NCBI GenBank assembly: GCA_017537905.1
Contig: JAFYJX010000018.1
Span: forward strand, 1-39,910
Source: Clostridiales bacterium
GTDB lineage: Bacteria; Bacillota_A; Clostridia; Saccharofermentanales; Saccharofermentanaceae
Direction of reading: 5' to 3'
Length of the DNA: 39,910 bases
This document shows, piece after piece, positions 1 through 7,906 of the stretch. The notes below the pieces were generated by a model. That model had not been told where the DNA came from and did no database searches. It saw only the letters and a list, made by a program, of their open reading frames with translations. The position numbers and the translations under genes were made by a program. Position 1 is the first letter of the stretch; each line of letters begins with the position of its first letter.

Positions 1-167
1 AGTATTACATCGTAATGGTTGTGCATGACCAGGCCGCAGGCTTCGATGCCGTCTGCCGCCTCGTCGACTTCAAAACCGTTTTTAACAAAAAACGCAGAGA
101 CGATATGCCTCAGCGACACATCGTCTTCTGCGATCAGGAGTCTGTATTTACTATCGGTTCCAATCAT
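1..167 (-). CDS. Response regulator, N-terminal part (gene runs off the left edge)
   Basis: The minus strand translates from ATG at 165-167 to MIGTDSKYRLLIAEDDVSLR and onward, which is the start of a CheY-like receiver domain. It shows the first beta strand and the acidic pocket (E-D-D), followed by helix 1. About 55 residues are visible; the phospho-acceptor Asp and any output domain lie outside the window. The start codon overlaps the stop of the upstream kinase gene by four bases (ATGA), so the two are translationally coupled and almost surely form one two-component system. The kind of DNA-binding domain cannot be told from this fragment. Confidence 0.88.
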   Translation of the reverse strand, partial: MIGTDSKYRLLIAEDDVSLRHIVSAFFVKNGFEVDEAADGIEACGLVMHNHYDVI

Positions 168-1699
168 TGCTTTGCTTTTTTCATCTCAAACCAGAAGGTT
201 GTGCCGGCAGATCCGCTGTCGACGCCGAACTTCGCCTTGTGGAGCTCTAAGATGCTCTTGTTTACCGCGAGGCCGACACCATTGCTGCTAAGGCGGTCAG
301 AACCGGACTTGTCCTTCTTGTAGAACAGATCCCAGATCTTCTTCTGATCCTTTTTGCTTATGGGTTCGCCGTCGTTGGTTATCCTGAAGATAACGTTGCT
401 GCCGCTGCCGGCAAGGCGGATCTCGACCTTTTCCTTACCATATTTTATCGCATTGGAAAGGAAATTGGAGATGACCATTCTGATCATGTCGAGGTCTGCG
501 GAAACTATGTATTCGCCGTCTTCGCTGTCCTTTGTGATGTCGACTTCGATGTTGCGGCTCCTCGCGAGTTCTTCCAGGTGATTGAAGCATACTTTCGAGA
601 GGTCGAAAAGCTCGACATCTTCGAGATTGAGATTAACGTCGCCGGCATCCATTTTCGAGAGATCCAGAAGCGTGTTGACCATCTTCGTCATGTGGTCGAC
701 CTCAAAATTGATCTTCGCAGCGACCTGCGGGCGCTCGGTCTCCTCGACGATGTCCCAGTTCTCGATATAAGACTTGGTCACCGCGAGCGGAGTCTTCAGC
801 TCGTGCGCAAAGCTCCTCGTAAGGTTCCTCGTCCTTGTCTCGTAGCGCATCCTGTTCACATACATCCTGCGCATCATGAAGATCGTAAGCGCGAGGAGGA
901 TGATGACTACGAACGGGAACAGATAGAATGCATATGCGTAGCGCTCGAAAACAATGGCCAGCGGGTGGAATACGAAAGTATCCTTTGTAACCACATAGAC
1001 CTCGTCATTGTAGATGTATTCATATCTCGAATAATATGCATACGATGTAAGCCATCCGCTCTGTGAGAGTTCGAAAAATTTCGGATATTTGTAAGATTCT
1101 TCTTCAATCTCGTTGAATTTATTCTCAGCTTCTTTATTGAGTCCGGTGGGATCAGCATCGTAATCTTCTTTTGTGCCTACATTAATATCCATACCCTTAT
1201 TAGTATCCAGTATCTCAGGAAGTGAAGAGACAGTAGTAGTTGAATAAGAACCATTCGATGCATCTTCTTCACTATTAAAATATATAAGGGCATCGCGGAC
1301 ACCGGAATTGTTTACAACATACATAAAATGCACGCATTCATCATCTTCTGATTCAACAACGACTGTGGCACGAATGTAATCTGTTGAATAGATTACATGT
1401 GAACTGCCGCCAACAAGCAATCTCCAATCTGTTATTCCGTAATAACCGATATTGGGATTCTCCGTACAATCGAAAGTTCTGTCGAAATTATAGTTCAGCA
1501 TCAACCAGTCGGTATCGTTTTGCGTGATTGAATCCCTATAATCGATCGGCTTGAAATTTACGGCGTTCTGGATCTCATACATGTAATCCGCATTGACGTT
1601 ACTTATCATCACATAAGTGCACAGCATGCCGCCGAGCATCATCACTGCAATAATCAATGCGCAGATTAGAACTGTGATCTTGATGTAAGTTTTCTTCAT
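164..1699 (-). CDS. Two-component sensor histidine kinase
   Basis: A membrane kinase of 511 residues. An upstream in-frame ATG exists at 1792, but the start at 1697-1699 (MKKTYIKI) follows a good AGGAG site and leads straight into the first membrane segment (about residues 6-28). A long extracytoplasmic sensor region follows, then a second membrane segment near residues 255-280. The H-box SFAHELKTPL carries the phospho-accepting His299. The ATPase domain has an N-box around residues 412-420 (NFLSNAIKYG), a G1 box (TNDGEP, about 446) and a G2 box (NGVGLAV, about 473-479). All catalytic motifs look intact. No clear HAMP domain is seen between the second membrane segment and the H-box. The sensor region (rich in Tyr, Asp and Asn) is not recognised, so the ligand is unknown. 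It is cotranscribed with the downstream response regulator. Confidence 0.93.
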   Translation of the reverse strand: MKKTYIKITVLICALIIAVMMLGGMLCTYVMISNVNADYMYEIQNAVNFKPIDYRDSITQNDTDWLMLNYNFDRTFDCTENPNIGYYGITDWRLLVGGSSHVIYSTDYIRATVVVESEDDECVHFMYVVNNSGVRDALIYFNSEEDASNGSYSTTTVSSLPEILDTNKGMDINVGTKEDYDADPTGLNKEAENKFNEIEEESYKYPKFFELSQSGWLTSYAYYSRYEYIYNDEVYVVTKDTFVFHPLAIVFERYAYAFYLFPFVVIILLALTIFMMRRMYVNRMRYETRTRNLTRSFAHELKTPLAVTKSYIENWDIVEETERPQVAAKINFEVDHMTKMVNTLLDLSKMDAGDVNLNLEDVELFDLSKVCFNHLEELARSRNIEVDITKDSEDGEYIVSADLDMIRMVISNFLSNAIKYGKEKVEIRLAGSGSNVIFRITNDGEPISKKDQKKIWDLFYKKDKSGSDRLSSNGVGLAVNKSILELHKAKFGVDSGSAGTTFWFEMKKAKQ

Positions 1700-1796
1700 T
1701 CCTATTCTCCTAATATTTGCGACCAAATCCCCACTTGTACCGCTTTCTGATACTTGGAGTATAAAGGCGCGATGTGTAATTCTTATGTACATTTCA

Positions 1797-1873
1797 AAAA
1801 TACTCTTCGCCGCTTCGGACAGTCCTCGAGCGCTGAAGCGCTCTGCGGAACTCGCGGCTTAGAAGAGTATTTT
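1797..1873. repeat. Extended inverted repeat between divergent genes
   Basis: The outer arms AAAATACTCTTC (1797-1808) and GAAGAGTATTTT (1862-1873) are perfect inverted copies. Inside them GCCGC (1809-1813) pairs with GCGGC (1854-1858), and the centre holds GAGCGC-TGAA-GCGCTC (1828-1843). The whole can fold as one long three-part hairpin in RNA from either strand. It lies in the divergent leader region of the histidine kinase (minus) and the DUF4003 gene (plus), so it is not an ordinary 3' terminator. It could be a leader element, a regulator site, or a small dispersed palindromic repeat. Confidence 0.7.
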
Positions 1874-1927
1874 CTGAATCAAAAGAGTAAAATAGAAATA
1901 TAACAAATTATAGATAGGGGAAATGGA

Positions 1928-2947
1928 ATGAATTCAGAATTTACTAAGAAATTGGAATTGCTTGCTGCAAACAAGAAAGCAATCGACAAGGGCTTTTATT
2001 TCGAGATGGGAATAAGCCAGGTCGTTGCAGGCCTTCTTTTCGCGAGCGCGGGCAAAGAGGCTGACATCGAGAGAATGAAGGAGGCGAGGGCTATCCTGAA
2101 AAAGAAGGCCGGCGTTTTCTCCGCATTCAGAGATGCAACGGAACTCGTCATTCTCGCCAGAATGGCAACGGCGCCCGACATGGAAAGATACATCGACGAC
2201 CTCATCGATGTATTCAACGTGCTTATGAAGGGCAAGGTTTTCGAAGACTCGTACATGGTGCTCACAGCCATGATCATCGTCGACCGCGGCAGAAAGGCTG
2301 ATGCCGAATCGATCAAGAATGCGACAAACGAGCTCATGCGCCGCATGAGCAAGCGCCACCCGATCCTCACGTCGTCTGAGGACCTCGCTCTGGCTGCGCT
2401 CCTAGCGATGTCCGGACGCGATATCGATGCCGTCATGAACGACATGGAAGAGTGCTACGTATACACCAAGAAAGAGCTTAAGCTCAGGGCGGAGGCGAAC
2501 TCCATCCAGGCGCTGTCTCAGATATTGGCGCTCACTGAAGGCGACATGAAGGCTAAGTGCGACAAGGTTGCCGAGCTTTTCGCAGCGTTCAAGGAGCACG
2601 GCTCCAAGTTCGGCACATATCTGGAATTCCCTGCGCTGGGCACTTTGCTCGATGTTCAGGTTCCGACAGACGTGCTCGTTCCGGAGATCATCGAGGCAGC
2701 CGACTTCCTTAAGAAGAACAAGGGCTTCGGCGGTCTTAGCATGGACAAGAAGACCCGCCTGATGTTCGCGGCACTACTCGCGAGCGAAGTTTATACAAGC
2801 GGCAGAGCTGCTTCCGGCATCATCTCCAACGAAGCGCTCGTTACAAACAATGCGATCATTGCAAGCAGCGTTATGGCTATGATCATCGCCGAAGAGGTCG
2901 CGATCATGGTCATCGTGATGTGCGCTGCAACGGCGAACAGCAACTGA
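1928..2947 (+). CDS. DUF4003 family protein
   Basis: A protein of 339 residues that I recognise as a DUF4003-type protein, a family found mainly in Bacillota. It is largely helical, without a signal peptide; only the extreme C-terminus is hydrophobic and might touch the membrane (NAIIASSVMAMIIAEEVAIMVIVMCAA). The body has repeated helical segments of the type 'SSEDLALAALLAMSGRDIDAV', which resemble an alpha-solenoid. The start follows an AGGGGAAATGGA site. The family has no well-established biochemical role, so none is assigned. The gene stands alone, divergent from the kinase, and ends at a hairpin terminator at about 2973. Confidence 0.85.
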   Translation: MNSEFTKKLELLAANKKAIDKGFYFEMGISQVVAGLLFASAGKEADIERMKEARAILKKKAGVFSAFRDATELVILARMATAPDMERYIDDLIDVFNVLMKGKVFEDSYMVLTAMIIVDRGRKADAESIKNATNELMRRMSKRHPILTSSEDLALAALLAMSGRDIDAVMNDMEECYVYTKKELKLRAEANSIQALSQILALTEGDMKAKCDKVAELFAAFKEHGSKFGTYLEFPALGTLLDVQVPTDVLVPEIIEAADFLKKNKGFGGLSMDKKTRLMFAALLASEVYTSGRAASGIISNEALVTNNAIIASSVMAMIIAEEVAIMVIVMCAATANSN

Positions 2948-2972
2948 GATTCGTTTAAACTTAAATGATTTG

Positions 2973-2998
2973 AGCGGCGCCGCAGGGTGCCGCTTTTC
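2973..2998 (+). terminator. Rho-independent terminator after the DUF4003 gene
   Basis: The stem AGCGGC (2973-2978) pairs with GCCGCT (2989-2994) and a short T run follows. It lies 25 bases after the stop codon. Confidence 0.65.
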
Positions 2999-3006
2999 TT
3001 ATATTT

Positions 3007-3130
3007 TCTCGTGATGTGTACACAAGCGCTTCAAAAATCAGAAAAATGTACACAAAATCGCAAAAAGTGTCCATTTTCGCGAAAAAAATAGGAAAAATGA
3101 TACAGAAACGGGAAATTGTATCATTTTTGC
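3007..3130. repeat. Intergenic array of TGTACAC / ATGATAC words
   Basis: This A-rich stretch between two convergent genes contains GTGTACACAA, ATGTACACAAAA and AGTGTCCATTTT. It ends in a hairpin whose arms AAAAATGATAC (3093-3103) and GTATCATTTTT (3118-3128) pair over 11 bases. Together with the terminator at 3197 it fills the 361-base gap between 2948 and 3308, in which I see no gene. The style (short words in direct and inverted copies separated by A-rich spacers) is shared with the arrays near 15030, 20000, 5711 and 34878, although the words differ. Confidence 0.55.
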
Positions 3131-3196
3131 TCTGAATTTAGGCCGTTTGTGTTACAGTTGCCGTTTCACCCTTTCGAGATTCCCGCCAATAAAATA

Positions 3197-3235
3197 CAAA
3201 AATGACAGGAGAATGGGGGTCCCCTGTCATTTTTG
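3197..3235. terminator. Bidirectional terminator between DUF4003 and GH16 genes
   Basis: The arms CAAAAATGACAGG (3197-3209) and CCTGTCATTTTTG (3223-3235) form a perfect 13-base stem, with A and T runs on the two sides. It can stop transcription from either strand and lies between two convergent genes, mainly serving the minus-strand GH16 gene. Confidence 0.75.
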
Positions 3236-3308
3236 GCTAAATATTCGGATAAGCGGCGTGATCATAAGTGGCTTTGAATGATCTTGTCTGCCGCCTAACT
3301 GACTTAGA

Positions 3309-4658
3309 TTAGATCTCCTCGACTCTGACGTTCTTGATATGGATCGTAGCAGTGTCTTTGTGCTTACCCATGTTGAACTCGAGTCTGCCGTTGTTGTCGT
3401 CCTTGTCCTTCATCTCGAACTCGAAAGTGAATGTCTTCCATTCAGTCGTGAGGTCGATTGACGTGTCGGGCAGGTAGCGGATCCAGCCGGCGTTCGGCGC
3501 GGATACGCAGACGATACATTTTCGGGCTTCGTCCGCTCGGATATCGAAAGTGACTTTATACTTGTGCCCCTTGATCATCGGGAGATCGGGGTGGACGAGC
3601 TGAACAGAATATTCCTCGGTTCCGTAATTCTGTGTGTAGATGATCATCTCGCCGTCCTTGATCTCGGCTGAGCCTTCTCCGCCGTTGAAAAGGAGGAACT
3701 TCCAGTCGACATCGTCATCAAGGTTCTCTGCTACAGAGAAGTCTCCGTTGCGGATGAAGTTGCCGTCGGGAAGGGCTTCCCTGAACTGCATCGGGGGCTT
3801 GGTAACGTTGGTGTCGTAAGCGTCCTTCTGATAAACGCGGACGTAATCAACTTCGAATTCAGCCTTGGAGAAGTCGGTCGTGGCGTCCGGATTTCCGGGC
3901 CAGTTGCCGCCTACTGCGAGGTTCATCTGAATGTAGAAAGGCTGGTTGAACGGTGCCGGATAGGGCTTATCGTCCATGCCCTCTTCTGCGGTGAACCAGT
4001 CGTTGCATGTGAGAACGAGCTCGCCGTCAGTGTAGAAGCGCATCTCGCCGGGTTCCCACTCTACGGAGTATTCGTGGAACTTGGCAGAGAATCTCTCGTC
4101 GCCTTCCTTGGTGATCGTGCCCTGCTGCTCAGCGTGGGGCTCACCGTAGTGGATTGTTGAATAAGAAATGGTCGTGTCATTGCCGAGGGACTCCATGATG
4201 TCGATCTCGCCGCACTTGGGCCACTGACCGTAATAGGATTCCTGGTTGGGCATCATCCAGATAGCGGGCCACAAACCCTGTCCTTCCGGAACCTTGGCGG
4301 AAACAACTACTTTGCCGTACTGGAACTGCGTCTTGTTCCAACCCTGGATCTTGCCGGATGTGTAGTAAGGCTTGCCGTTCTTCTCGGTCTTGATAGCCTT
4401 CAGTACGAGCTTGCCGTCTCTTACGAAAATGTTCTCGTCAGATTCCGTGTATTCCTGCAGCTCGTTATTAGTCCACCCCGGATCACGCTTTTCGCGGTTC
4501 CACTTGGTCTCGTCAAGCTCCTTGCCGTCGAACTCGTCGCTCCAGAGAAGGTTGTAACCGTCGATAGAGGGCGTCTGAGTTGCCTTTTTGCCGCAAGCAG
4601 CCATGGGGAGCAGCATGGAAAGTGCCAGGATAGAACTGATGATTCTAGTGCTCTTCAT
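3309..4658 (-). CDS. Secreted GH16 beta-glucanase lipoprotein with carbohydrate-binding domain
   Basis: A protein of 449 residues, predicted to be an endo-beta-1,3(4)-glucanase (laminarinase/lichenase type) anchored outside the cell. I chose the ATG at 4656-4658 because it follows GGAGG and opens a lipoprotein signal ending in MAAC (Cys22). The GH16 domain spans about residues 35-280 and shows the catalytic motif EIDIMES with Glu151 as nucleophile, Asp153 and Glu156 as acid/base, plus the aromatic cleft segments NNELQEYT and QGLWPAIWMMP. Residues 300-449 (NFIRNGDFSVAE onward) look like a CBM4/9-type jelly-roll module. The architecture fits degradation of plant or fungal beta-glucans at the cell surface. 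The divergent AraC regulator may control it; that is inference from position only. The exact glucan linkage cannot be read from sequence alone. Confidence 0.93.
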   Translation of the reverse strand: MKSTRIISSILALSMLLPMAACGKKATQTPSIDGYNLLWSDEFDGKELDETKWNREKRDPGWTNNELQEYTESDENIFVRDGKLVLKAIKTEKNGKPYYTSGKIQGWNKTQFQYGKVVVSAKVPEGQGLWPAIWMMPNQESYYGQWPKCGEIDIMESLGNDTTISYSTIHYGEPHAEQQGTITKEGDERFSAKFHEYSVEWEPGEMRFYTDGELVLTCNDWFTAEEGMDDKPYPAPFNQPFYIQMNLAVGGNWPGNPDATTDFSKAEFEVDYVRVYQKDAYDTNVTKPPMQFREALPDGNFIRNGDFSVAENLDDDVDWKFLLFNGGEGSAEIKDGEMIIYTQNYGTEEYSVQLVHPDLPMIKGHKYKVTFDIRADEARKCIVCVSAPNAGWIRYLPDTSIDLTTEWKTFTFEFEMKDKDDNNGRLEFNMGKHKDTATIHIKNVRVEEI

Positions 4659-4754
4659 AATTGCCTCCTGTTGTTTTTGTCCGTCTGCCCTCAAAATATC
4701 AACTTTGCACTTTTGGTTATTGCTTTTTCATAACTTATTTTTGCGTTTTCATGC

Positions 4755-4760
4755 TATAAT
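4755..4760 (+). promoter_or_regulatory. Candidate -10 box for the AraC-family gene
   Basis: TATAAT lies in an AT-rich stretch between the divergent GH16 and AraC genes. No convincing -35 box is seen at the right distance. If used, it gives a leader of about 160 bases that contains the tandem repeats at 4835-4924. Confidence 0.35.
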
Positions 4761-4834
4761 GATTCTCGAAAAGTTAATCCTCACGCTTATTTGATTTCAT
4801 CATTTTTGGAGGGTTCTGGCGTGAGGACAGGTGA

Positions 4835-4924
4835 AAAGATTTACTACAGGGGGCGCCTGAAGCCACCGCAAAGATTTACTACAGGGGGCGCCTGAAGCCC
4901 CCGCAAAGATTCACTACAGGGGGC
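4835..4924 (+). repeat. 35-bp tandem repeat in the leader of the AraC-family gene
   Basis: There are 2.6 head-to-tail copies with a period of 35 bases, starting at 4835, 4870 and 4905. Each begins AAAGATT(T/C)ACTACAGGGGGC. Full copies continue with a segment that can fold as GGGGGC-GCCTGAA-GCCCCC (perfect in copy 2; copy 1 has GCCACC). The third copy is cut short so that its AGGGGGC becomes the ribosome binding site, six bases before the ATG at 4929, without the complementary GCCCCC. The repeats are too few and lack the spacers of a CRISPR array. Confidence 0.85.
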
Positions 4925-4928
4925 TCTT

Positions 4929-5693
4929 ATGCCGGCACCGCGCAAGAAAATCTCATATCAGGAGTTCCTTCACAGGGAATACGGATTCTTCAGAGCGCCT
5001 TTGGCGCCTGAGATGGACTTCTACGAGACGATCCGCTCCGGTAACCTGCGCAAGATCAAGACTCTTTTGAACGAGCCCTTCAACTCGAAGCAGGGTCTGG
5101 GCGTGCTCTCGAATAACCCGCTGCAGAACCTCAAGTACCACATGACGATCACGACCGCCCTGGTCGCGCGCTTCTGCATCAGCGGCGGCCTGTCCCAGTC
5201 CGAAGCTTATTCATTAAGTGATTACTATATAAGGCTCGCCGACGAGGCAACGACCGCAGAGGAGATCTCCGAGCTCCACAATGAGATGTGCCTGCACTAC
5301 ACGAAGCAGATGTCATCTTTGCAGAGATCGAGCGTAACTTCGAAGGCTGTGAGTACCGCGATCAACTACATTTACGAGCATCTGCACACGAGGATAACTT
5401 TGGAGACATTATCGTCAGTGACGAATCTGTCAGCGCCTTATTTTTCGCGCCTGTTCAAGAAAGAGACAGGCTACTCGGTAAGCGAATACATCCTCAACAA
5501 AAAGCTCGAGACGGCCAAGTCGATGCTCGCGTCGTCCTCGTATTCGATCGCGGAGATCTCAGCGTCACTGGCGTTCCCCAGCCAGAGCTATTTCACGAAT
5601 GTGCTGAAAAAAGATTGCGGCCTGACGCCCAAGGAATACAGGAGCCAGAACCGCAATATTGATTTCTATCTGCAGCGCGCGTTGATGAGCTGA
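4929..5693 (+). CDS. AraC-family transcriptional regulator
   Basis: A protein of 254 residues. The C-terminal part (about residues 140-245) is a double helix-turn-helix AraC domain, with the first HTH 'ITLETLSSVTNLSAPYFSRLFKKETGYSVSEYI' and the second 'YSIAEISASLAFPSQSYFTNVLKKDCGLTPKEYR'. The N-terminal 130 residues are helical and not a cupin; they resemble the N-terminal region found in other clostridial AraC proteins with no assigned ligand. The start follows the AGGGGG of the last tandem repeat. It is divergent from the GH16 gene, so control of glucan use is possible but unproven. It ends just before a GTGCCCC repeat element that likely acts as terminator. Confidence 0.92.
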   Translation: MPAPRKKISYQEFLHREYGFFRAPLAPEMDFYETIRSGNLRKIKTLLNEPFNSKQGLGVLSNNPLQNLKYHMTITTALVARFCISGGLSQSEAYSLSDYYIRLADEATTAEEISELHNEMCLHYTKQMSSLQRSSVTSKAVSTAINYIYEHLHTRITLETLSSVTNLSAPYFSRLFKKETGYSVSEYILNKKLETAKSMLASSSYSIAEISASLAFPSQSYFTNVLKKDCGLTPKEYRSQNRNIDFYLQRALMS

Positions 5694-5710
5694 GGGCGGC
5701 TGGTATATTT

Positions 5711-5800
5711 TTGTGCCCCATTTTTAACATATAAATTTTTGGGGCACAAAAGGGGCCTTTTTTTACCCCAAATTTTCATATAACAATTTTGGGGAACACC
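5711..5800. repeat. GTGCCCCA double-hairpin element, copy 1
   Basis: An element of about 90 bases with two hairpins. The first pairs GTGCCCCA with TGGGGCAC (arms around 5713-5720 and 5740-5747, extended by A/T pairs). The second pairs ACCCCAAA with TTTGGGG (around 5765 and 5788). A closely similar copy is at 34878-34968. It lies between the convergent AraC and GNAT genes, so it probably serves as a bidirectional terminator; the strong sequence conservation between copies suggests a dispersed repeat family. Confidence 0.75.
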
Positions 5801-5831
5801 GGACAGTCTTTTCGCATTCTCGAATTAAGAT

Positions 5832-6329
5832 TTACAGATACAGCTCCAGATCCGAGCAGTTCCACGGGCCAAACGGAGTGTCTATTACGTGCGAACCGTA
5901 AACCTTAAAGCCTACTGCTTCATAGCACTTGCGGGCCTTCGGGTTGTTGTCGAAAACACCAAGGTCAATGCGTGTCGCGGTGAGATTGTCGCGGACAAAC
6001 TGAACTGCCAGGCGGACGAGCTCGCTGCCGTAGCCTTTGCCGCGGATATTGGGATCAACGATGACGAATCCCAAACGAACAGATGAATCGTCAGTCTCAG
6101 ACGGGTATCTGATGATGATGTGCGCGACGACTTTGCCTTCTTCGTCGACACCGGTGAGCGGAATGAAGCGCCCTGTCTTCATGGCAGGCGCATAATTGTC
6201 GTCGATGCTGTAGGGCAGGAGAGGGAAGAATCCGTAGCGGTCAGCGGACCACTGGTAGAGCTCCATTTCGTTTCTGACCCAGCTTGCGATGATTGGCGAA
6301 TCTTCTCTGGTATATGCGCGTAATTTCAT
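5832..6329 (-). CDS. GNAT-family N-acetyltransferase
   Basis: A protein of 165 residues with the GNAT acetyl-CoA site 'VIVDPNIRGKGYGSELVRLAVQF' (Q/RxxGxG/A motif as R-G-K-G-Y-G) and a C-terminal 'NNPKARKCYEAVGFK' typical of RimJ/RimL-like or small-molecule acetyltransferases. The ATG overlaps the stop of the upstream CatA-like gene by four bases (ATGA) and has its own strong GGAGGTGA site. It is the last gene of a five-gene operon. The substrate is unknown. Confidence 0.9.
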   Translation of the reverse strand: MKLRAYTREDSPIIASWVRNEMELYQWSADRYGFFPLLPYSIDDNYAPAMKTGRFIPLTGVDEEGKVVAHIIIRYPSETDDSSVRLGFVIVDPNIRGKGYGSELVRLAVQFVRDNLTATRIDLGVFDNNPKARKCYEAVGFKVYGSHVIDTPFGPWNCSDLELYL

Positions 6330-6982
6330 TCTTCACCTCCGCAGAAAGAAGCGATTTCTTTTTCCAATAACCGGTACACGTTTGCCACCAGAAATCCGTC
6401 TGCGATCGCGTGATTAAGGCGCACGGTAAGAGGCATCATGAGGCGTCCGTTTTCTTCTCTGTACTTGCCCCAGTTTATGATCGGCGGCAGGTATACGTAG
6501 CCGTCGGGAAGTTCGACATTAAGTGAGTCATAAGACAGCCAGGACACATAAGATGCGTCAAACCAGTTGGGGTGGTTCTCTGCGTCGAGCAGGTATTCGC
6601 GGGTCTGCTTAGCAGCTTCAACATCGGCAACAGCATTCTTATAGAACTCGTTGTAATCCGGTGAGTAGTTGGTATAGACGGGCGTGCAGGTCTCAGTGTC
6701 TTCGTGGAAAACATACTGCGTGGGGTTGATCACGTCGTAGCAGATGAGCTCGTTGGTCTGCCAGCGGTAACTCATCTTGTAATCGTCGCGCGAATTCAGG
6801 ACCTTGCACAGGAGGTACAGGAAATTGATGTAGAACTTGGTGTTCGTTTCTTTCGAGCGCTTAACGAGGTCGGTGACGTCGACTCTCGCGGTCATGGAAA
6901 CCGAGCATTTGCAGTCCTCGGTGAAATGGCGGAAAACGCCCTTTCTGTAGTACTCATTCATATCGATAACTTTGTAATTCAT
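6326..6982 (-). CDS. CatA-like O-acetyltransferase (chloramphenicol acetyltransferase family)
   Basis: A protein of 218 residues, the usual length of the trimeric type A CAT family. The signature near the C-terminus, LNHAIADGF, carries the catalytic His191 and the structural Asp195 (HxxxDG). The N-terminal 'YYRKGVFRHFTEDCKCSVSMTARVDVT' matches the family start. Members acetylate chloramphenicol or other hydroxyl groups using acetyl-CoA; many chromosomal homologues do not give resistance. The second residue of the usual HH motif is Asn here (NH), as in several CatA-like proteins, so drug resistance should not be assumed. It starts 3 bases after the stop of the upstream GNAT gene and is coupled to the downstream one. 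Confidence 0.9.
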   Translation of the reverse strand: MNYKVIDMNEYYRKGVFRHFTEDCKCSVSMTARVDVTDLVKRSKETNTKFYINFLYLLCKVLNSRDDYKMSYRWQTNELICYDVINPTQYVFHEDTETCTPVYTNYSPDYNEFYKNAVADVEAAKQTREYLLDAENHPNWFDASYVSWLSYDSLNVELPDGYVYLPPIINWGKYREENGRLMMPLTVRLNHAIADGFLVANVYRLLEKEIASFCGGEE

Positions 6983-6985
6983 AAT

Positions 6986-7453
6986 TCAATCCTTCTCGTA
7001 AAAAACTATGTCCATGCGGTCGTTGATGTGTTCAATTTTGCCGGTCCTGTGGTAGCCCATCTTCTCGTAGAGATGGCAGTTGCCCTTCTCCTGCAAGATC
7101 GTGTCGAGAGACCAGTTGTCAGCGCCGTAGAGCTCTTCGACAGCGAGGATAGCGTCCTGCGCGTAGCCTTTGCCGCGGTATTCCTTCATGATCCACAGAG
7201 GCGAGATGCGCTTCCTCGAGCCGTCGTTCATATCGACCACTCGGATGACGCCGACGTCAGCGCCTTCAGCTTCGATGAAGAAGTATTTTGTCCACGGCTG
7301 TTCGAAGCGCGCGATGACCTTGTCCACGGGCTCTGCGCCCGGGCTTAAGTCGTAGTCTTGATACTTTTCCAAAAGCTCGTGAAAGGCTTCGACCTGCATT
7401 TCCCAGATCTTCTGAATTTCGTTTCTTTTTGCCTGTCGTAACGCAACGCTCAT
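6986..7453 (-). CDS. GNAT-family N-acetyltransferase
   Basis: A protein of 155 residues. I place the start at 7451-7453, where ATG overlaps the upstream stop (ATGA), rather than 21 bases further up. The acetyl-CoA motif is seen in 'LWIMKEYRGKGYAQDAILAVEELYG' (R-G-K-G-Y-A) and the C-terminal 'GNCHLYEKMGYHRTG' is typical of the fold. It is the third gene of the five-gene operon. The substrate is not known. Confidence 0.9.
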   Translation of the reverse strand: MSVALRQAKRNEIQKIWEMQVEAFHELLEKYQDYDLSPGAEPVDKVIARFEQPWTKYFFIEAEGADVGVIRVVDMNDGSRKRISPLWIMKEYRGKGYAQDAILAVEELYGADNWSLDTILQEKGNCHLYEKMGYHRTGKIEHINDRMDIVFYEKD

Positions 7454-7905
7454 TTTCTTGTCAGCACCATGCACTCCGTAGAGTTCGTAAATCCGAGGCT
7501 CTCGTAAAGGGGCCTGCCCATCTTTGTCGCGTCGAGGCTGATCTCGGTCGCGCCTCTTTTCCAGGTCTCGTCGATCAGCATGTTTACCATCTTGCGCGCG
7601 ATGCCCTGGCGGCGGTATTCGCTTCTCGTGTAAACGTTCATTAAGTGCGCGCGCTTTCCCGTAGGATGCGAAAAAGTCGGCATTATGCGCATGAAGCTCA
7701 TCGACGCGCAGCCGGCAACAATATCACCGTCCAAAGCGAGCACAGTAACCTGGTCGCCGTTCAGAAAATAATCGCGGCTCTCATTGACTATCTCGTCGGT
7801 GTAAACGTAGTCAGCCGGCAGATCATTTACAACCTTAAGCATCTCAAGGCGGCTGCTCATGAGAAGCTCGATATCGTCGTTTGTAGCTATTTTAAATTCA
7901 ACCAT
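7450..7905 (-). CDS. GNAT-family N-acetyltransferase
   Basis: A protein of 151 residues. The family motif appears as 'LMNVYTRSEYRRQGIARKMVNMLIDET' (R-R-Q-G-I-A) and 'MGRPLYESLGFTNSTECMVL' closes the fold. The start follows AGAGGAAA and lies one base after the stop of the methyltransferase gene, so the two are in one transcript. The central 'MNVYTRSEYRRQGIA' is common in small clostridial GNAT proteins of unknown substrate. Confidence 0.9.
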   Translation of the reverse strand: MVEFKIATNDDIELLMSSRLEMLKVVNDLPADYVYTDEIVNESRDYFLNGDQVTVLALDGDIVAGCASMSFMRIMPTFSHPTGKRAHLMNVYTRSEYRRQGIARKMVNMLIDETWKRGATEISLDATKMGRPLYESLGFTNSTECMVLTRK

Positions 7906-7906
7906 T

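Noticed and set aside
4835..4924. CRISPR array
   Set aside because: The 35-base units are directly head to tail with no variable spacers, and no cas genes are present.
6326..6982. Chloramphenicol resistance gene
   Set aside because: The protein belongs to the CatA-like family, but many chromosomal members do not confer resistance, and the His motif context differs (NHAIADG), so only the family is named.
6704..7348. A 214-codon plus-strand reading frame
   Set aside because: It runs antisense to the CatA-like and GNAT genes, which have clear family motifs; its translation has no recognisable features and no ribosome site.
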